43,011 nt of DNA, from the NCBI GenBank assembly GCA_026984045.1, contig JALSSV010000072.1:1-43011 (forward strand), in the 5' to 3' direction. Source of the stretch: Chromatiales bacterium (GTDB taxonomy: Bacteria > Pseudomonadota > Gammaproteobacteria > UBA6429 > Thiohalophilaceae). Made by a program: the position numbers and the translations under genes. How positions within the stretch are numbered: the first letter of the stretch is position 1; the number at the start of each line of letters is the position of its first letter. Shown here one piece after another: positions 34,653 through 43,011 of the stretch. The notes below the pieces were generated by a model. It was given only the letters and a program-made list of their open reading frames with translations, was not told where the DNA came from and did no database searches.

Positions 34653-35267
34653 ATGCACCATTGGCGTCACGCTGTCCGGGCGATGCTGCTGCTCTGGCTC
34701 GTCTCCGGAGCGGCCTCGGCCGGCTACTACGTCTACCAGCTCCCGGACGGCAGCCGGCTGGTGACCGACCGACCGCGCCAGGAGGCCTCCTTCAAGCTGA
34801 TTTCGGCCAGCCGTGACGTCAGGCGGCTTGGCCGGGTGGCCGCGGCGGGTTACACCATCAGTCCCGCCGTCAACCACCTGCGCTTCGATGATCTGATCCG
34901 CGAGACCGCAGAGCGACACCAGGTAGACGTGGCCCTGGTCAAGGCCGTCATTCGCACCGAGTCCTACTTCAATCCCAATGCCACCTCCCGAGTCGGCGCC
35001 TCGGGCCTCATGCAGCTCATGCCCCAGACGGCGCGACGCTACGGCGTGACCGATCTCTACAGCCCCCGCCAGAATCTCGAGGCCGGCGTGCGCCACCTTC
35101 GCTACCTGCTAGACCGCTACCCCCGCCAGCTCCACCTGGCCCTGGCCGCCTACAACGCCGGCGAAGAAGCCGTGGAAAAGTATCGGGGCATCCCGCCCTA
35201 TCCCGAAACCCGCGACTACGTGAAGAAGGTGCTCAGGTTCCTCGAACTCTACAGCAGCTGGCCCTGA
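34653..35267 (+). CDS. Small lytic transglycosylase with DUF4124-like N-terminus
   Basis: 204 aa. Signal peptide (AMLLLWLVSGAASA), then a YYVYQLPDGSRLVTDRP stretch like DUF4124, then an SLT domain from about residue 80. Catalytic Glu in VKAVIRTESYFNPNA; GASGLMQLMPQTA and LALAAYNAGEEAV follow. Predicted periplasmic. Such small SLT proteins are used to open the wall for appendages; the sigma-28-like promoter would connect it to flagella, which is inference. No good ribosome site is seen. The third lytic transglycosylase in the window. Confidence 0.92.
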   Translation: MHHWRHAVRAMLLLWLVSGAASAGYYVYQLPDGSRLVTDRPRQEASFKLISASRDVRRLGRVAAAGYTISPAVNHLRFDDLIRETAERHQVDVALVKAVIRTESYFNPNATSRVGASGLMQLMPQTARRYGVTDLYSPRQNLEAGVRHLRYLLDRYPRQLHLALAAYNAGEEAVEKYRGIPPYPETRDYVKKVLRFLELYSSWP

Positions 35268-35292
35268 AAGGATCGTTCCGGCGCTGTGGAAG

Positions 35293-35437
35293 GAACACAG
35301 AGGGCACGGAGGCACGGAGAACACGGAGACAGGGAATTGTCAGTGGAAGAGTGACCCCGGCCAGCGATATACAACCAGCCAGAACCCGAAAATCACGGAC
35401 GCTCTGTGTCCTCCGTGTCTCCGTGCCCTCCGTGTTG
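35293..35437. repeat. Inverted pair of GCACGGAG repeats
   Basis: Arm 35293-35330 (ACACAGAGGGCACGGAGGCA...) and arm 35402-35437, which is its reverse type (CTCTGTGTCCTCCGTGTCTC...), flank about 70 nt. Each arm is itself a run of 7-10-nt GCACGGAG-like words. No gene lies in 35268-35481. Confidence 0.75.
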
Positions 35438-35481
35438 TTTGCAGAATATTCGTTGTAAGGAATTGTGCGTAAAATGGGCTC

Positions 35482-36666
35482 ATGCCCTCGCACCGCGCCA
35501 TTCTCCACGTCGACATGGATGCCTTCTATGCCTCGGTGGAGATCCGGGATCAGCCCGCGCTGGCCGGGCGGCCGGTGATCGTGGGCGGGGCGCCGCAACG
35601 GCGCGGGGTGGTGTCGGCGGCGAGCTACGAAGCCCGGCGGTTCGGGGTGCACAGCGCCATGCCCACGGCCACGGCCCTGCGGCGCTGTCCCGAGGCGGTG
35701 CTTCTGCCGGTGCGCATGGAGCGCTATGCGGCTGTCTCACGGCAAATCCGGGCCATCTTCGCCCGCTACACGCCGCTGGTGGAGCCCCTGTCGCTGGATG
35801 AGGCGTTTCTGGACGTGACCGAATCGCAGAAGCTGTTCGGCCCGGGCGCCGAAATCGGCCGCGCCATCAGGCAGGCCATCCGCCAGGAGCTGGATCTGGT
35901 GGCCTCGGTGGGCGTGGCACCCAACAAATTCCTGGCCAAGATCGCCTCCGATCTGGACAAGCCCGACGGCTTCGTCGAGGTGAAGCCCGACGCGGTGCAG
36001 GATTTCCTCGATCCCCTGCCGGCCAGCCGCGTGTGGGGGGTGGGCAAGGCCACCTGTACCGAGCTGGAGCGTTACGGCATCCGCACCATCGCCAATCTGC
36101 GCCGCCAGCCCCGCGACTGGCTGGTGGACCGGTTTGGCCGCTTCGGCGAACGCCTGTACGAACTGGCCCGCGGCATCGATCACCGCCCGGTGGTGCCCGA
36201 CAGCGAGGCCAAATCCCTCTCCCACGAGACCACCTTCCCGGTGGACGTGCGCGACCGCGAGACCCTGCGCGCCCGGCTGCTGGATCTCACCGAGCAGGTG
36301 GCCCGCCGCCTGCGCCGTCACGACCGGCAGGCCCGCACCGTGCAGCTCAAGCTGCGTTTCGCCGACTTCCGTTCCCTCACCCGATCCCGTACCCTGCCCG
36401 AGCCGACCGACGTGACCGCCGAGATCTGGCACGCGACGGAGGGGCTCTTCCGCGCCGCCCTGCAGGGTGAGACCCGTCCCGTGCGCCTCATCGGCATGGG
36501 CGTGCACGAACTTGTGGATCCGGCCGCCGAACCCCATATCCAGCCGGACCTGTTCGCCGAACCGCAACGCCACCGCCAGCGCGAACTCGACCGCCTGGCC
36601 GACGCCATCCAGTCCCGTTTCGGGCCGGACGGCCTCCGGCGGGGTGGGGCCATTAAACGGCAGTGA
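35482..36666 (+). CDS. dinB: DNA polymerase IV (Y-family translesion polymerase)
   Basis: 394 aa. Catalytic acids in HVDMDAFYASVE (Asp11, with steric gate Phe15) and PLSLDEAFLD (Asp106, Glu107). The Y-family PNKFLAKIASDLDKP signature and a little-finger domain follow. The C-terminal QPDLF near 353-357 is a beta-clamp-binding motif. Longer than E. coli Pol IV (351 aa) by a tail after the clamp motif. No LexA-type box was noticed upstream; the region before it is repeat DNA. Bypasses DNA lesions. Confidence 0.95.
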   Translation: MPSHRAILHVDMDAFYASVEIRDQPALAGRPVIVGGAPQRRGVVSAASYEARRFGVHSAMPTATALRRCPEAVLLPVRMERYAAVSRQIRAIFARYTPLVEPLSLDEAFLDVTESQKLFGPGAEIGRAIRQAIRQELDLVASVGVAPNKFLAKIASDLDKPDGFVEVKPDAVQDFLDPLPASRVWGVGKATCTELERYGIRTIANLRRQPRDWLVDRFGRFGERLYELARGIDHRPVVPDSEAKSLSHETTFPVDVRDRETLRARLLDLTEQVARRLRRHDRQARTVQLKLRFADFRSLTRSRTLPEPTDVTAEIWHATEGLFRAALQGETRPVRLIGMGVHELVDPAAEPHIQPDLFAEPQRHRQRELDRLADAIQSRFGPDGLRRGGAIKRQ

Positions 36667-36709
36667 ATTTTTCAACGCAAAGGCGCAAAGATCGCTAAAG
36701 GTTTTTTGT

Positions 36710-36857
36710 GTAGGAGCGGCGCCCTCGCCGCGATGAACAGGGCCAAGGGACGAGTGGCGAGGAACGATGTCATCCACGCCAAACCACCAATGTCATTTCT
36801 CGGCCCTCGTCCCTCGCCACTCGTCCCTGCATGGTCGCGGCGAGGCGCCGCTCCTCC
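36710..36857. repeat. Paired inverted REP units (BIME-like)
   Basis: Forward REP at 36710-36733 and inverted REP at 36835-36857. Inside lies a further inverted repeat, AGGGACGAGTGGCGAGG (about 36744-36760) facing CCTCGCCACTCGTCCCT (about 36811-36828). Also at 36673-36700 is a fragment of the GCGAAGG/GCACGGAG family. No gene is present in 36667-36906. Confidence 0.85.
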
Positions 36858-36906
36858 AGGTACAATCCGTCTCTTGCTGGACAAGTTTTCCAAAGGAACC
36901 AATCCC

Positions 36907-39573
36907 ATGGCCGACATCGCCAAGACCACCCCCGAATCTGCCCCCCGCACCATTTATCTCAAGGACTACACGCCGCCGGCCTATCTCGTGGATACGGTGG
37001 AACTCGAATTCGACCTGGACGAGCAGGATACGGTGGTCCGGGCGAAGCTGGCCATGCGCCGCAATCCCGACCATCCCCACGCCAACCCGCCGCTGGTGCT
37101 CGACGGCCAGCAGCTCGAACTGCTGGCCCTGCGGCTGGACGGACGCGAACTGCGGAAAGGCGACTACACCCTGGATGACGAGCACCTGACCATCGAAAAG
37201 GTGCCGGCGGCCTTCACCCTGGAGAGCGAGGTGCGCATCCACCCGGCGGCCAATACCGCGCTCGAGGGGCTCTACCATTCGGGGAAGATGCTCTGCACCC
37301 AGTGCGAGGCCGAGGGCTTCCGGCGGATCACCTTCTACCCCGACCGGCCCGACGTGATGGCCCGTTTCAGCGTCATCCTGCATGGTGACCGGGCGCGCCA
37401 TCCGGTGCTGCTGTCCAACGGCAACCCGGTGGCGAAGGGGGAAGAGGGCGATCGCCACTGGGTGCGCTGGGAAGATCCCTTCCCCAAGCCCAGCTATCTG
37501 TTCGCGGTGGTGGCCGGCCAGCTCGAGTGCGTGGAAGATTGCTTCACCACGATGTCCGGCCGCGAGGTGGCCCTGCGCCTGTACGTGGAGAAGGAGAACC
37601 TGGGCAAGACCGATCACGCCCTGGCCTCGCTCAAGCAGGCCATGCGCTGGGACGAGGAGGCCTACGGGCGGGAATACGATCTCGACACCTACATGATCGT
37701 GGCGGTCAACGACTTCAACATGGGCGCCATGGAAAACAAGGGGCTCAACATCTTCAACGCTTCCTGCGTGCTGGCCAGCCCCGAGACCGCCACCGACGGC
37801 GACTATTACAACATCCAGAGCATCATCGGCCACGAGTATTTCCACAACTGGTCGGGCAACCGCGTCACCTGCCGCGACTGGTTCCAGCTCTCTCTCAAGG
37901 AAGGCTTCACCGTGTTCCGGGATCAGGAATTCTCGGCCGATCTCAACTCCCGCGGCGTCAAGCGCATCGACGACGTGAACGTGCTGCGCACCCACCAGTT
38001 CGCCGAGGACGCCAGCCCCATGGCCCATCCCGTGCGGCCCGATCACTACATCGAGATCAACAACTTCTATACGGTGACTGTCTACAACAAGGGCGCCGAG
38101 GTGGTGCGCATGATCCGCACTCTGGTCGGTCCCGAGGGTTTTCGCAAGGGCACCGATCTCTATTTCGACCGCCACGACGGCCAGGCCGTGACCACCGACG
38201 ACTTCGTGCGCGCCATGGAAGACGCCAACGGGATCGATCTCGGCCAGTTCCGCCGCTGGTACGATCAGGCCGGCACCCCCGAGATCACCATGCGGGAAGA
38301 CTGGCACGCCGCCAGCGGCACCTACAGCCTCACCCTTTCCCAGACCTGCCCACCCACCCCCGGCCAGCCGGAGAAAAAGCCCTTCCACATTCCCGTGACC
38401 GTCGGCCTCATGGACGCCGAGGGCCGGGATCTGCCCCTGCAGCTCGAGGGCGAGCACGCTCCGGGCGGCACCGAGCGGGTCCTCTCCCTCACCGAACCCG
38501 AGCAAACCTTCCGTTTCGTCGGACTGCGCGAGCGGCCGCGCCCCTCCATCCTGCGCGGCTTTTCCGCGCCGGTGAAGCTGCACACCGGCTACACCGATGC
38601 CGACTGGCGCTTCCGCCTGGCCCACGACAGCGACGACTTCAACCGCTGGGAAGCCGGCCAGGCGCTGGCCATGGGGGCGCTGCTGCGCCTGGTGACCGAC
38701 GTGCAGCAGGCGCGTGACCTGGCCGTGGACACCGAACTGCTCGACGCCTTTGGCAAGGTGCTCACCGATCCCGGCATCGACAAGGCCCTGGCCGCGCGCA
38801 TCCTCACCCTGCCCTCGGAGAGTTACATCGCCGATCAGATGGACGTGGTGGACGTGGAGGCCATTCATACCGCCTGGCAGTTCCTGCGCCGGCAGCTGGC
38901 CGAACACCTGCGCGAGGATTTCCTGCGTATCTACGAGGCCAACGTGGAAACCGGCCCCTACCGCTTCAGCGCCCACGACATGGCCCGCCGCAGCTTCAAG
39001 AACATGGCCCTGGGCTACCTGGTGGCGCTGGACGAGCCGGCTTTCCACGAACTGTGCGTGGATCAGTACGAGGCCCGCCACAACATGACCGACATGATGG
39101 CCGCCCTATCCCTGCTGGCCGATCTGGACATCCCCGCCCGGCAGGCGGCCCTCGACGACTTCTACGCCCGTTTCCGCCACGATCCCCAGGTGGTGGAAAA
39201 GTGGCTGGCCCTGCAGGCCGGCTCCTCGCTCCCGGACACCCTGGAACGGGTCAAGGCCCTGATGCAGCATCCCGCCTTCGATCCGAAGAACCCCAACAAG
39301 GTCCGCGCCCTCATCGGCCGCTTTTGCGCCGGCAACCCCCTGCGCTTCCATGCTGCCGACGGCAGCGGCTACCGCTTCCTTGCCGACCGGGTGCTGGAAC
39401 TCGACCCCCTCAATCCCAGCCTCGCCGCCCGTCTGGTCAAGAGCCTCAGTCGCTGGCGCCGCTACGACCCCGCCCGCCAGGCCCTGATGAAGGCCCAGCT
39501 CGAACGGATCGTGGCCCAGGAAGGGCTGTCGAAGGATGTCTACGAAATCGCCTCGCGCAGCCTTGAAGGGTGA
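36907..39573 (+). CDS. pepN: Aminopeptidase N
   Basis: 888 aa (E. coli PepN 870), M1 family, cytoplasmic, removes N-terminal residues from peptides. GAMEN exopeptidase motif at 273-277; zinc site HEYFH at 309-313 with the third ligand Glu332 (LKEGFTVF); later NNFYTVTVYNKGAEVVRMI. N-terminal beta domain, catalytic domain and C-terminal helical repeats are all complete. The ATG at 36907 is preceded by AAGGAACC. It stands alone between repeat regions. Confidence 0.96.
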   Translation: MADIAKTTPESAPRTIYLKDYTPPAYLVDTVELEFDLDEQDTVVRAKLAMRRNPDHPHANPPLVLDGQQLELLALRLDGRELRKGDYTLDDEHLTIEKVPAAFTLESEVRIHPAANTALEGLYHSGKMLCTQCEAEGFRRITFYPDRPDVMARFSVILHGDRARHPVLLSNGNPVAKGEEGDRHWVRWEDPFPKPSYLFAVVAGQLECVEDCFTTMSGREVALRLYVEKENLGKTDHALASLKQAMRWDEEAYGREYDLDTYMIVAVNDFNMGAMENKGLNIFNASCVLASPETATDGDYYNIQSIIGHEYFHNWSGNRVTCRDWFQLSLKEGFTVFRDQEFSADLNSRGVKRIDDVNVLRTHQFAEDASPMAHPVRPDHYIEINNFYTVTVYNKGAEVVRMIRTLVGPEGFRKGTDLYFDRHDGQAVTTDDFVRAMEDANGIDLGQFRRWYDQAGTPEITMREDWHAASGTYSLTLSQTCPPTPGQPEKKPFHIPVTVGLMDAEGRDLPLQLEGEHAPGGTERVLSLTEPEQTFRFVGLRERPRPSILRGFSAPVKLHTGYTDADWRFRLAHDSDDFNRWEAGQALAMGALLRLVTDVQQARDLAVDTELLDAFGKVLTDPGIDKALAARILTLPSESYIADQMDVVDVEAIHTAWQFLRRQLAEHLREDFLRIYEANVETGPYRFSAHDMARRSFKNMALGYLVALDEPAFHELCVDQYEARHNMTDMMAALSLLADLDIPARQAALDDFYARFRHDPQVVEKWLALQAGSSLPDTLERVKALMQHPAFDPKNPNKVRALIGRFCAGNPLRFHAADGSGYRFLADRVLELDPLNPSLAARLVKSLSRWRRYDPARQALMKAQLERIVAQEGLSKDVYEIASRSLEG

Positions 39574-39598
39574 GGCTTCGAAGCAGGGGGAGTGTAAT

Positions 39599-39805
39599 GA
39601 ACGCGGAGGACGCAGAGACGCAGAGGGCGCGGAGATTTGATGAGGATGGTAGTCGTAGGGCGGCTCAAGCGCAGCGGAACCGCCGCCAGAGCAACAGAGA
39701 AAAGCGGCCTACCGGGACCGGGTGCAAAAATTCGCCACGATTGTCGAGCCAAAGCCCGACCGACAAATCACCAACCCTCTCCGCGCCCTCTGCGTCCTTC
39801 GCGTT
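39599..39805. repeat. Inverted pair of GCGGAGGACGCAGAG repeats
   Basis: Arm 39599-39635 (AACGCGGAGGACGCAGAGAC...) faces 39777-39805 (CTCTCCGCGCCCTCTGCGTC...). It is the same family as the GCACGGAG repeats. Between them lies a GTAGGGCGG...CCGCCG fragment near 39656-39690. 39574-39963 has no convincing gene. Confidence 0.75.
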
Positions 39806-39963
39806 ATTTCCACCGATCCTGATTCACGCCGGCGAAGCCACATTCGCCTCCCCCGTCGCCTGCAGCTTGAGGCTTTCGGCGAAGCATCGTGTAGGCGCCA
39901 TACCCAGATTGCGCTGCGCGGCATTGGGGCGACGGCAGGGGCGTCCTATGTGAATGTCCAAGA

Positions 39964-40293
39964 TTACTTGACCAGTACAGCCACCCTCCCTATCGCATCG
40001 AGAACGAGGACGGGATTGCGCAGGGAGCCCCACACGGTTGTCAACGCCTCACCTTTCGCAAGATCCTCTTCCTGTATTTGCCTGATTTCATCTTCATCCA
40101 TTTCCTGGAAATCCGACACCCCAAGATGGGCGAAGGTGCCGGGCAGAAACTCCCGGCACTGCACGCCCCTGCCCTGCAGGGGCCAGCGGCGGATGGCCCG
40201 CTCCGAGGCGCTCAGGCGCGTCTCGTCCAGCGGCGGCAAATCCCGGGGGCGGGTGCTGTCGTAGGCCGTGGGGGCGTAGGTGACGGTCTTCAT
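39964..40293 (-). CDS. Small protein coupled to the VasX-like gene (109 aa), candidate immunity or accessory protein
   Basis: Starts MKTVTYAPTAYDSTRPRDLP; the ATG overlaps the stop of the upstream gene by four bases (ATGA). Soluble, with a Pro/Arg-rich first half and an acidic helix (EMDEDEIRQIQEEDLAKGEA), ending in hydrophobic strands (NPVLVLDAIGRVAVLVK). No membrane helix. Effector-immunity pairs are coupled like this, but immunity proteins of pore-forming effectors are usually membrane proteins, so an adaptor is equally possible. Family not recognised. Confidence 0.7.
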   Translation of the reverse strand: MKTVTYAPTAYDSTRPRDLPPLDETRLSASERAIRRWPLQGRGVQCREFLPGTFAHLGVSDFQEMDEDEIRQIQEEDLAKGEALTTVWGSLRNPVLVLDAIGRVAVLVK

Positions 40294-43011
40294 GCGGGTC
40301 TCACCGGCTGTTCGGCATACACCCAACCGGGGATGGCCGGGTCGACCCTGTCCGGCTCGGCCGGCTTTTGCGCCTGCTCGCCCGGCAGGGTGGGGATGAT
40401 GAGCTGATCGGCGGTGACGTGCCGGGCCCGGGCGCGGACGGTGATCCGGTACTCGCCCTGACCGCCCAGCGGCGGCAGGGCGTAACGGTAGCGGATCCCG
40501 ATCTGGCTGACGCCGTCCTCACCGAGCAGGGGCTGCCATTCCCGCAGCTGCAGCCGCTGCTGCACGCCGCTGGCGGTGAACCGCTCCATGGCGGCCACAT
40601 CGGCAAACCCGTTGCGGATGGCCATGGCCCGCTCCTGCGGGCTCATCCGATAGGCCGTCTCGCCCGTGGCCAGCACGTTGAGGCTGCTGCGCCCCGGCGC
40701 GAAGCCGGGGGCGAGCACGTCCACCAGAATCGTCGCCGGCACGGTGGCGCGGTCGAGCCGAATGGTGATTCCCGGGCTCATGAGCAGGCTCATCAGGGCT
40801 TCATACATCTTTTCCGGCGGCAGGGGCTCGCGCACGACATGGCGGTTGCGGCCCCTGCCCTCGAACACGACTTTCCCGTTTTCGTCCCGCACGGGGCGGC
40901 TGTATTCGTGGGTGCCCCGAGCGGCCGGATCCTTGGCAAAGGGGCCGTGCTTGCCCCATTTTTCCACCGGCGTGTCCTTCAGCAGGTTGGCCACGAGGCC
41001 GGCGGCGAGAAACACCGCCAGCGCCGCCCAGCCCCAGGGGCCGAGACCGGCCAGCAATCCGGTCGTGGCCGTGGAGGCCGCGCCCAGATCGCACAGCGCC
41101 AGGGCCAGCCCGGCCAGGGTCTGGACACCGTAGGCGGCTGCGGCATCCCCGTCGTCCGCGGCGAGGCTGTCGAAGGCATCCCAGCCTGCCATCACCGCGC
41201 CGGCAAGGCTCACGCCGGCGCCGATGGTGCCGACCGTGCGGAATTCCAACCGTCCTCTTTCCGTTTCTATTGCAATTTTTGAGGTGAGAAATTTCTCCGT
41301 TGGCTTGCGCCACCGTTCCCGCGGCATGATTTCCGCCCAGAATTTCGCGCCCTGCTCGTGGCCCGCGACTTTCAGCGGCGTGTCCACGACGACATAGAGA
41401 AATGCAAAGCCTGCAAGGAGAAATGAAACCGCACTCTTTGCATCTCTTTCTCGAGATACCCGTTCATGCATTTCATGCACATTGAACATCTCCACCACCG
41501 CCACCAGGGGCGGCAGCACCTTGCCGGCGGCCTTCATCCCTTCCACAACCGTGCCCACGTCCTTCGCCGTGGGCGCGTGCGGAGCGTGGTACCTGAGCGC
41601 GTAGGGCGAGATGTCGTCCACCACCACGAAGCGGCCGCGGGCGCGGGCCACGCCGTCGGCGTCCACGTCCCGAAACAGGCCGGCCCAGGCTTTTTCGTCC
41701 GCCGGCAGGGGCAGGCCCTTGATGTCGACGATGTCGGTGATGGCCTGGCTGAACACGGCCTTGCCGGTGCGGGGATCGATGACGTTGACGCGATCCCTGC
41801 CCGGGTCCCTCACCGCCGCCCCGAAGCGCTCGCGGATCTGCGACTGGTCGAGTCTGGCCCGGATCCGCAGCTCGCCGTCGATGATCACCTTGCCCTCGAG
41901 ATCGGTGCCCGGCGTGACCAGGTACATGCCTCGCAAGTCGGGGTGGCCGGTGGCCTTGACCAGGCGCATGAGGCCTTCCTGGATGACGGTTTTCGCCTGG
42001 CCCCTGGCCGCCTTCCACTGCCGCTGGAACTGCAGGAGAAAACTCGCCACGATCTTGTCGGCTTCCTTGGCGAGCGCCATGGCCAGTTCGGTCTTGCGCA
42101 GGGCGTCGGCGGCCAGGGCGCCGGCGAAGGCGACGGGGCGGAAGCGCCCGTCCGGTGGCGGCGGCTCGTCCGCCATGCGGGCCGTGAAGGCGGGCGGTTC
42201 GGGGCTCGTCTCGTCCACCTGGTCGCGGCGGGGGAAAAGCATGGCGTGCAGCGGGTGGCCGGGCTGGCAGAGGCGTTCGAGATAGCGCTGGCCCGGATCG
42301 GCGCCGGGGTCCGGCCTTTCGCGGTCGCGCTCCAGGTCGAGCCCGGCGTCCAGGGCCGCCGGGTCGTGGTTGGCGTAGAGCAGGGCCAGGTTCATGACGG
42401 CCCAGAGCTGGATGTAGCCGTCCCGGGGCAGGCTGGCGTAGTCCAGCAGCGCGGCTTCGAAGGTGATGAAATCGGGCGCGAGGTCGTCAATCGTTTCCGC
42501 CTGCGCCGCTTCGCCGTTTGGCGCCTCGGGCGTGACGCGGCCTTCGAGCCAGTCGAAGTGGCGTTGCCGGAGCTTGCGCAGCTCGCGGCGCAACCGCCGG
42601 CGCGGTTCGACGCGCAGGATGTCCTTCAGCAGTTCCCTGTCCATTTCGCGGGCGGCCGCGCGCAGAGCGTCGGCTTCGTCGCTCTTGTCCACATAATGCG
42701 TCGAGCCGTGCTGGTGCTTGCGCCTGGCCTTTTCCCACAGTTCTTCGTTGAAGAAGGTCTGCCAGGTGAGCACGGCGCTGCGGTAGTGCTCGTGGGCTTT
42801 CGCCTTTTCCACTTCGGCCAGCAGATCGGCCTCTTTGGCGCGGTAGGCTTCGAGGTTGCGCAGCATGATCCCGAGCGGGTCGTGCAGATACACCACGGGG
42901 ATGTTGGCCTTGCGGTGCAGGCGGATGTGGATGAGCCGGTCGTTGGCGTGTTCGACGTTCTCGACGCGGGCCTTGCGGCCTTCCGGGGGCTGGACGGGAA
43001 AGCCGGCGTCG
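40290..43011 (-). CDS. VasX-like probable type VI secretion effector, 5' part outside window
   Basis: The frame is open through the right edge; about 906 residues are visible. Near the visible start RLIHIRLHRKANIPVVYLHD followed by PLGI matches the toxin VasX N-terminal-region domain of T6SS membrane-active effectors. A charged coiled-coil and helical body follows. Three or four hydrophobic segments lie at about nt 41385-41445 (SAVSFLLAGFAFLYVVVD), 41175-41245, 41080-41130 and 40985-41065 (PWGWAALAVFLAAGLVANLL). VasX depolarises target membranes. The final 200 residues form a soluble beta-rich domain. An AT-rich patch spans 41240-41480. No VgrG, PAAR or adaptor is visible here. Confidence 0.72.
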   Translation of the reverse strand, partial: DAGFPVQPPEGRKARVENVEHANDRLIHIRLHRKANIPVVYLHDPLGIMLRNLEAYRAKEADLLAEVEKAKAHEHYRSAVLTWQTFFNEELWEKARRKHQHGSTHYVDKSDEADALRAAAREMDRELLKDILRVEPRRRLRRELRKLRQRHFDWLEGRVTPEAPNGEAAQAETIDDLAPDFITFEAALLDYASLPRDGYIQLWAVMNLALLYANHDPAALDAGLDLERDRERPDPGADPGQRYLERLCQPGHPLHAMLFPRRDQVDETSPEPPAFTARMADEPPPPDGRFRPVAFAGALAADALRKTELAMALAKEADKIVASFLLQFQRQWKAARGQAKTVIQEGLMRLVKATGHPDLRGMYLVTPGTDLEGKVIIDGELRIRARLDQSQIRERFGAAVRDPGRDRVNVIDPRTGKAVFSQAITDIVDIKGLPLPADEKAWAGLFRDVDADGVARARGRFVVVDDISPYALRYHAPHAPTAKDVGTVVEGMKAAGKVLPPLVAVVEMFNVHEMHERVSRERDAKSAVSFLLAGFAFLYVVVDTPLKVAGHEQGAKFWAEIMPRERWRKPTEKFLTSKIAIETERGRLEFRTVGTIGAGVSLAGAVMAGWDAFDSLAADDGDAAAAYGVQTLAGLALALCDLGAASTATTGLLAGLGPWGWAALAVFLAAGLVANLLKDTPVEKWGKHGPFAKDPAARGTHEYSRPVRDENGKVVFEGRGRNRHVVREPLPPEKMYEALMSLLMSPGITIRLDRATVPATILVDVLAPGFAPGRSSLNVLATGETAYRMSPQERAMAIRNGFADVAAMERFTASGVQQRLQLREWQPLLGEDGVSQIGIRYRYALPPLGGQGEYRITVRARARHVTADQLIIPTLPGEQAQKPAEPDRVDPAIPGWVYAEQPVRPA

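Noticed and set aside
36793-39081. Long antisense frame over pepN
   Set aside because: A shadow frame; pepN is complete with all catalytic motifs.

Overview
The window is a strongly GC-rich stretch of a bacterial chromosome. Its gene set is typical of a Gammaproteobacterium: TrhP/YegQ, Rsd/AlgQ, Slt-type lytic transglycosylase, Uup, a DNAJ-related protein, YdcH-like DUF465, PepN, DinB and MltF. Many small conserved proteins, several Fe-S proteins and abundant GTAGGAGCGGCG-type extragenic palindromes would fit an environmental, Chromatiales-like lineage. That placement is inference; there is no rRNA or tRNA gene to anchor it.

Layout. 1-5.3 kb: trhP (cut by the left edge), a YgjP-type metalloprotease, rsd, two very small genes and slt. 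5.5-8 kb: ilvD, a small conserved gene and a MazG-like pyrophosphohydrolase. 8.1-13.8 kb: a five-PAS GGDEF-EAL protein behind gloA, an AEC transporter and a YbhN/AglD-type membrane protein. 13.9-17.5 kb: a PilZ protein, two unknown proteins, and a two-gene peptidoglycan peptidase operon (M15 carboxypeptidase plus a Csd4/Pgp1-like M99 carboxypeptidase). 17.5-21.7 kb: Rieske protein, MbcA/ParS/Xre-type protein, several small conserved genes, GIY-YIG protein, thioredoxin-HEAT fusion, PilZ and DUF465 proteins. 21.8-26.1 kb: uup, DNAJ-related protein, rhodanese and a zinc-ribbon protein. 26.1-28.6 kb: an apparent tryptophan attenuator in front of an EamA/DMT transporter overlapping mltF. 28.6-31.2 kb: a 102-bp tandem repeat, ispG and a methyltransferase. 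31.2-33 kb: a lower-GC island with an orphan lipoprotein and a perfect FNR-type box. 33-39.6 kb: MBL hydrolase, tpm, a small lytic transglycosylase with a sigma-28-like promoter, dinB and pepN. 40-43 kb: a large VasX-like, probably type VI secretion effector (N-terminus outside the window) translationally coupled to a 109-aa protein.

The most striking element is 26120-26347. A TTGACA promoter inside a palindrome leads to a 30-codon ORF with a Trp-Trp pair and a third Trp. This is followed by two mutually exclusive RNA hairpins, one of them a terminator, just ahead of a DMT transporter. The whole arrangement reads as a leaderless trp-type attenuator controlling a transporter and, through a 22-nt gene overlap, a lytic transglycosylase. 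Other points of interest are the Csd4-like peptidase with the atypical Gln zinc ligand, the VasX-like effector with a compositional seam, an IscR-type site, an FNR box, a FliA-type promoter, and several repeat families that run into gene ends.
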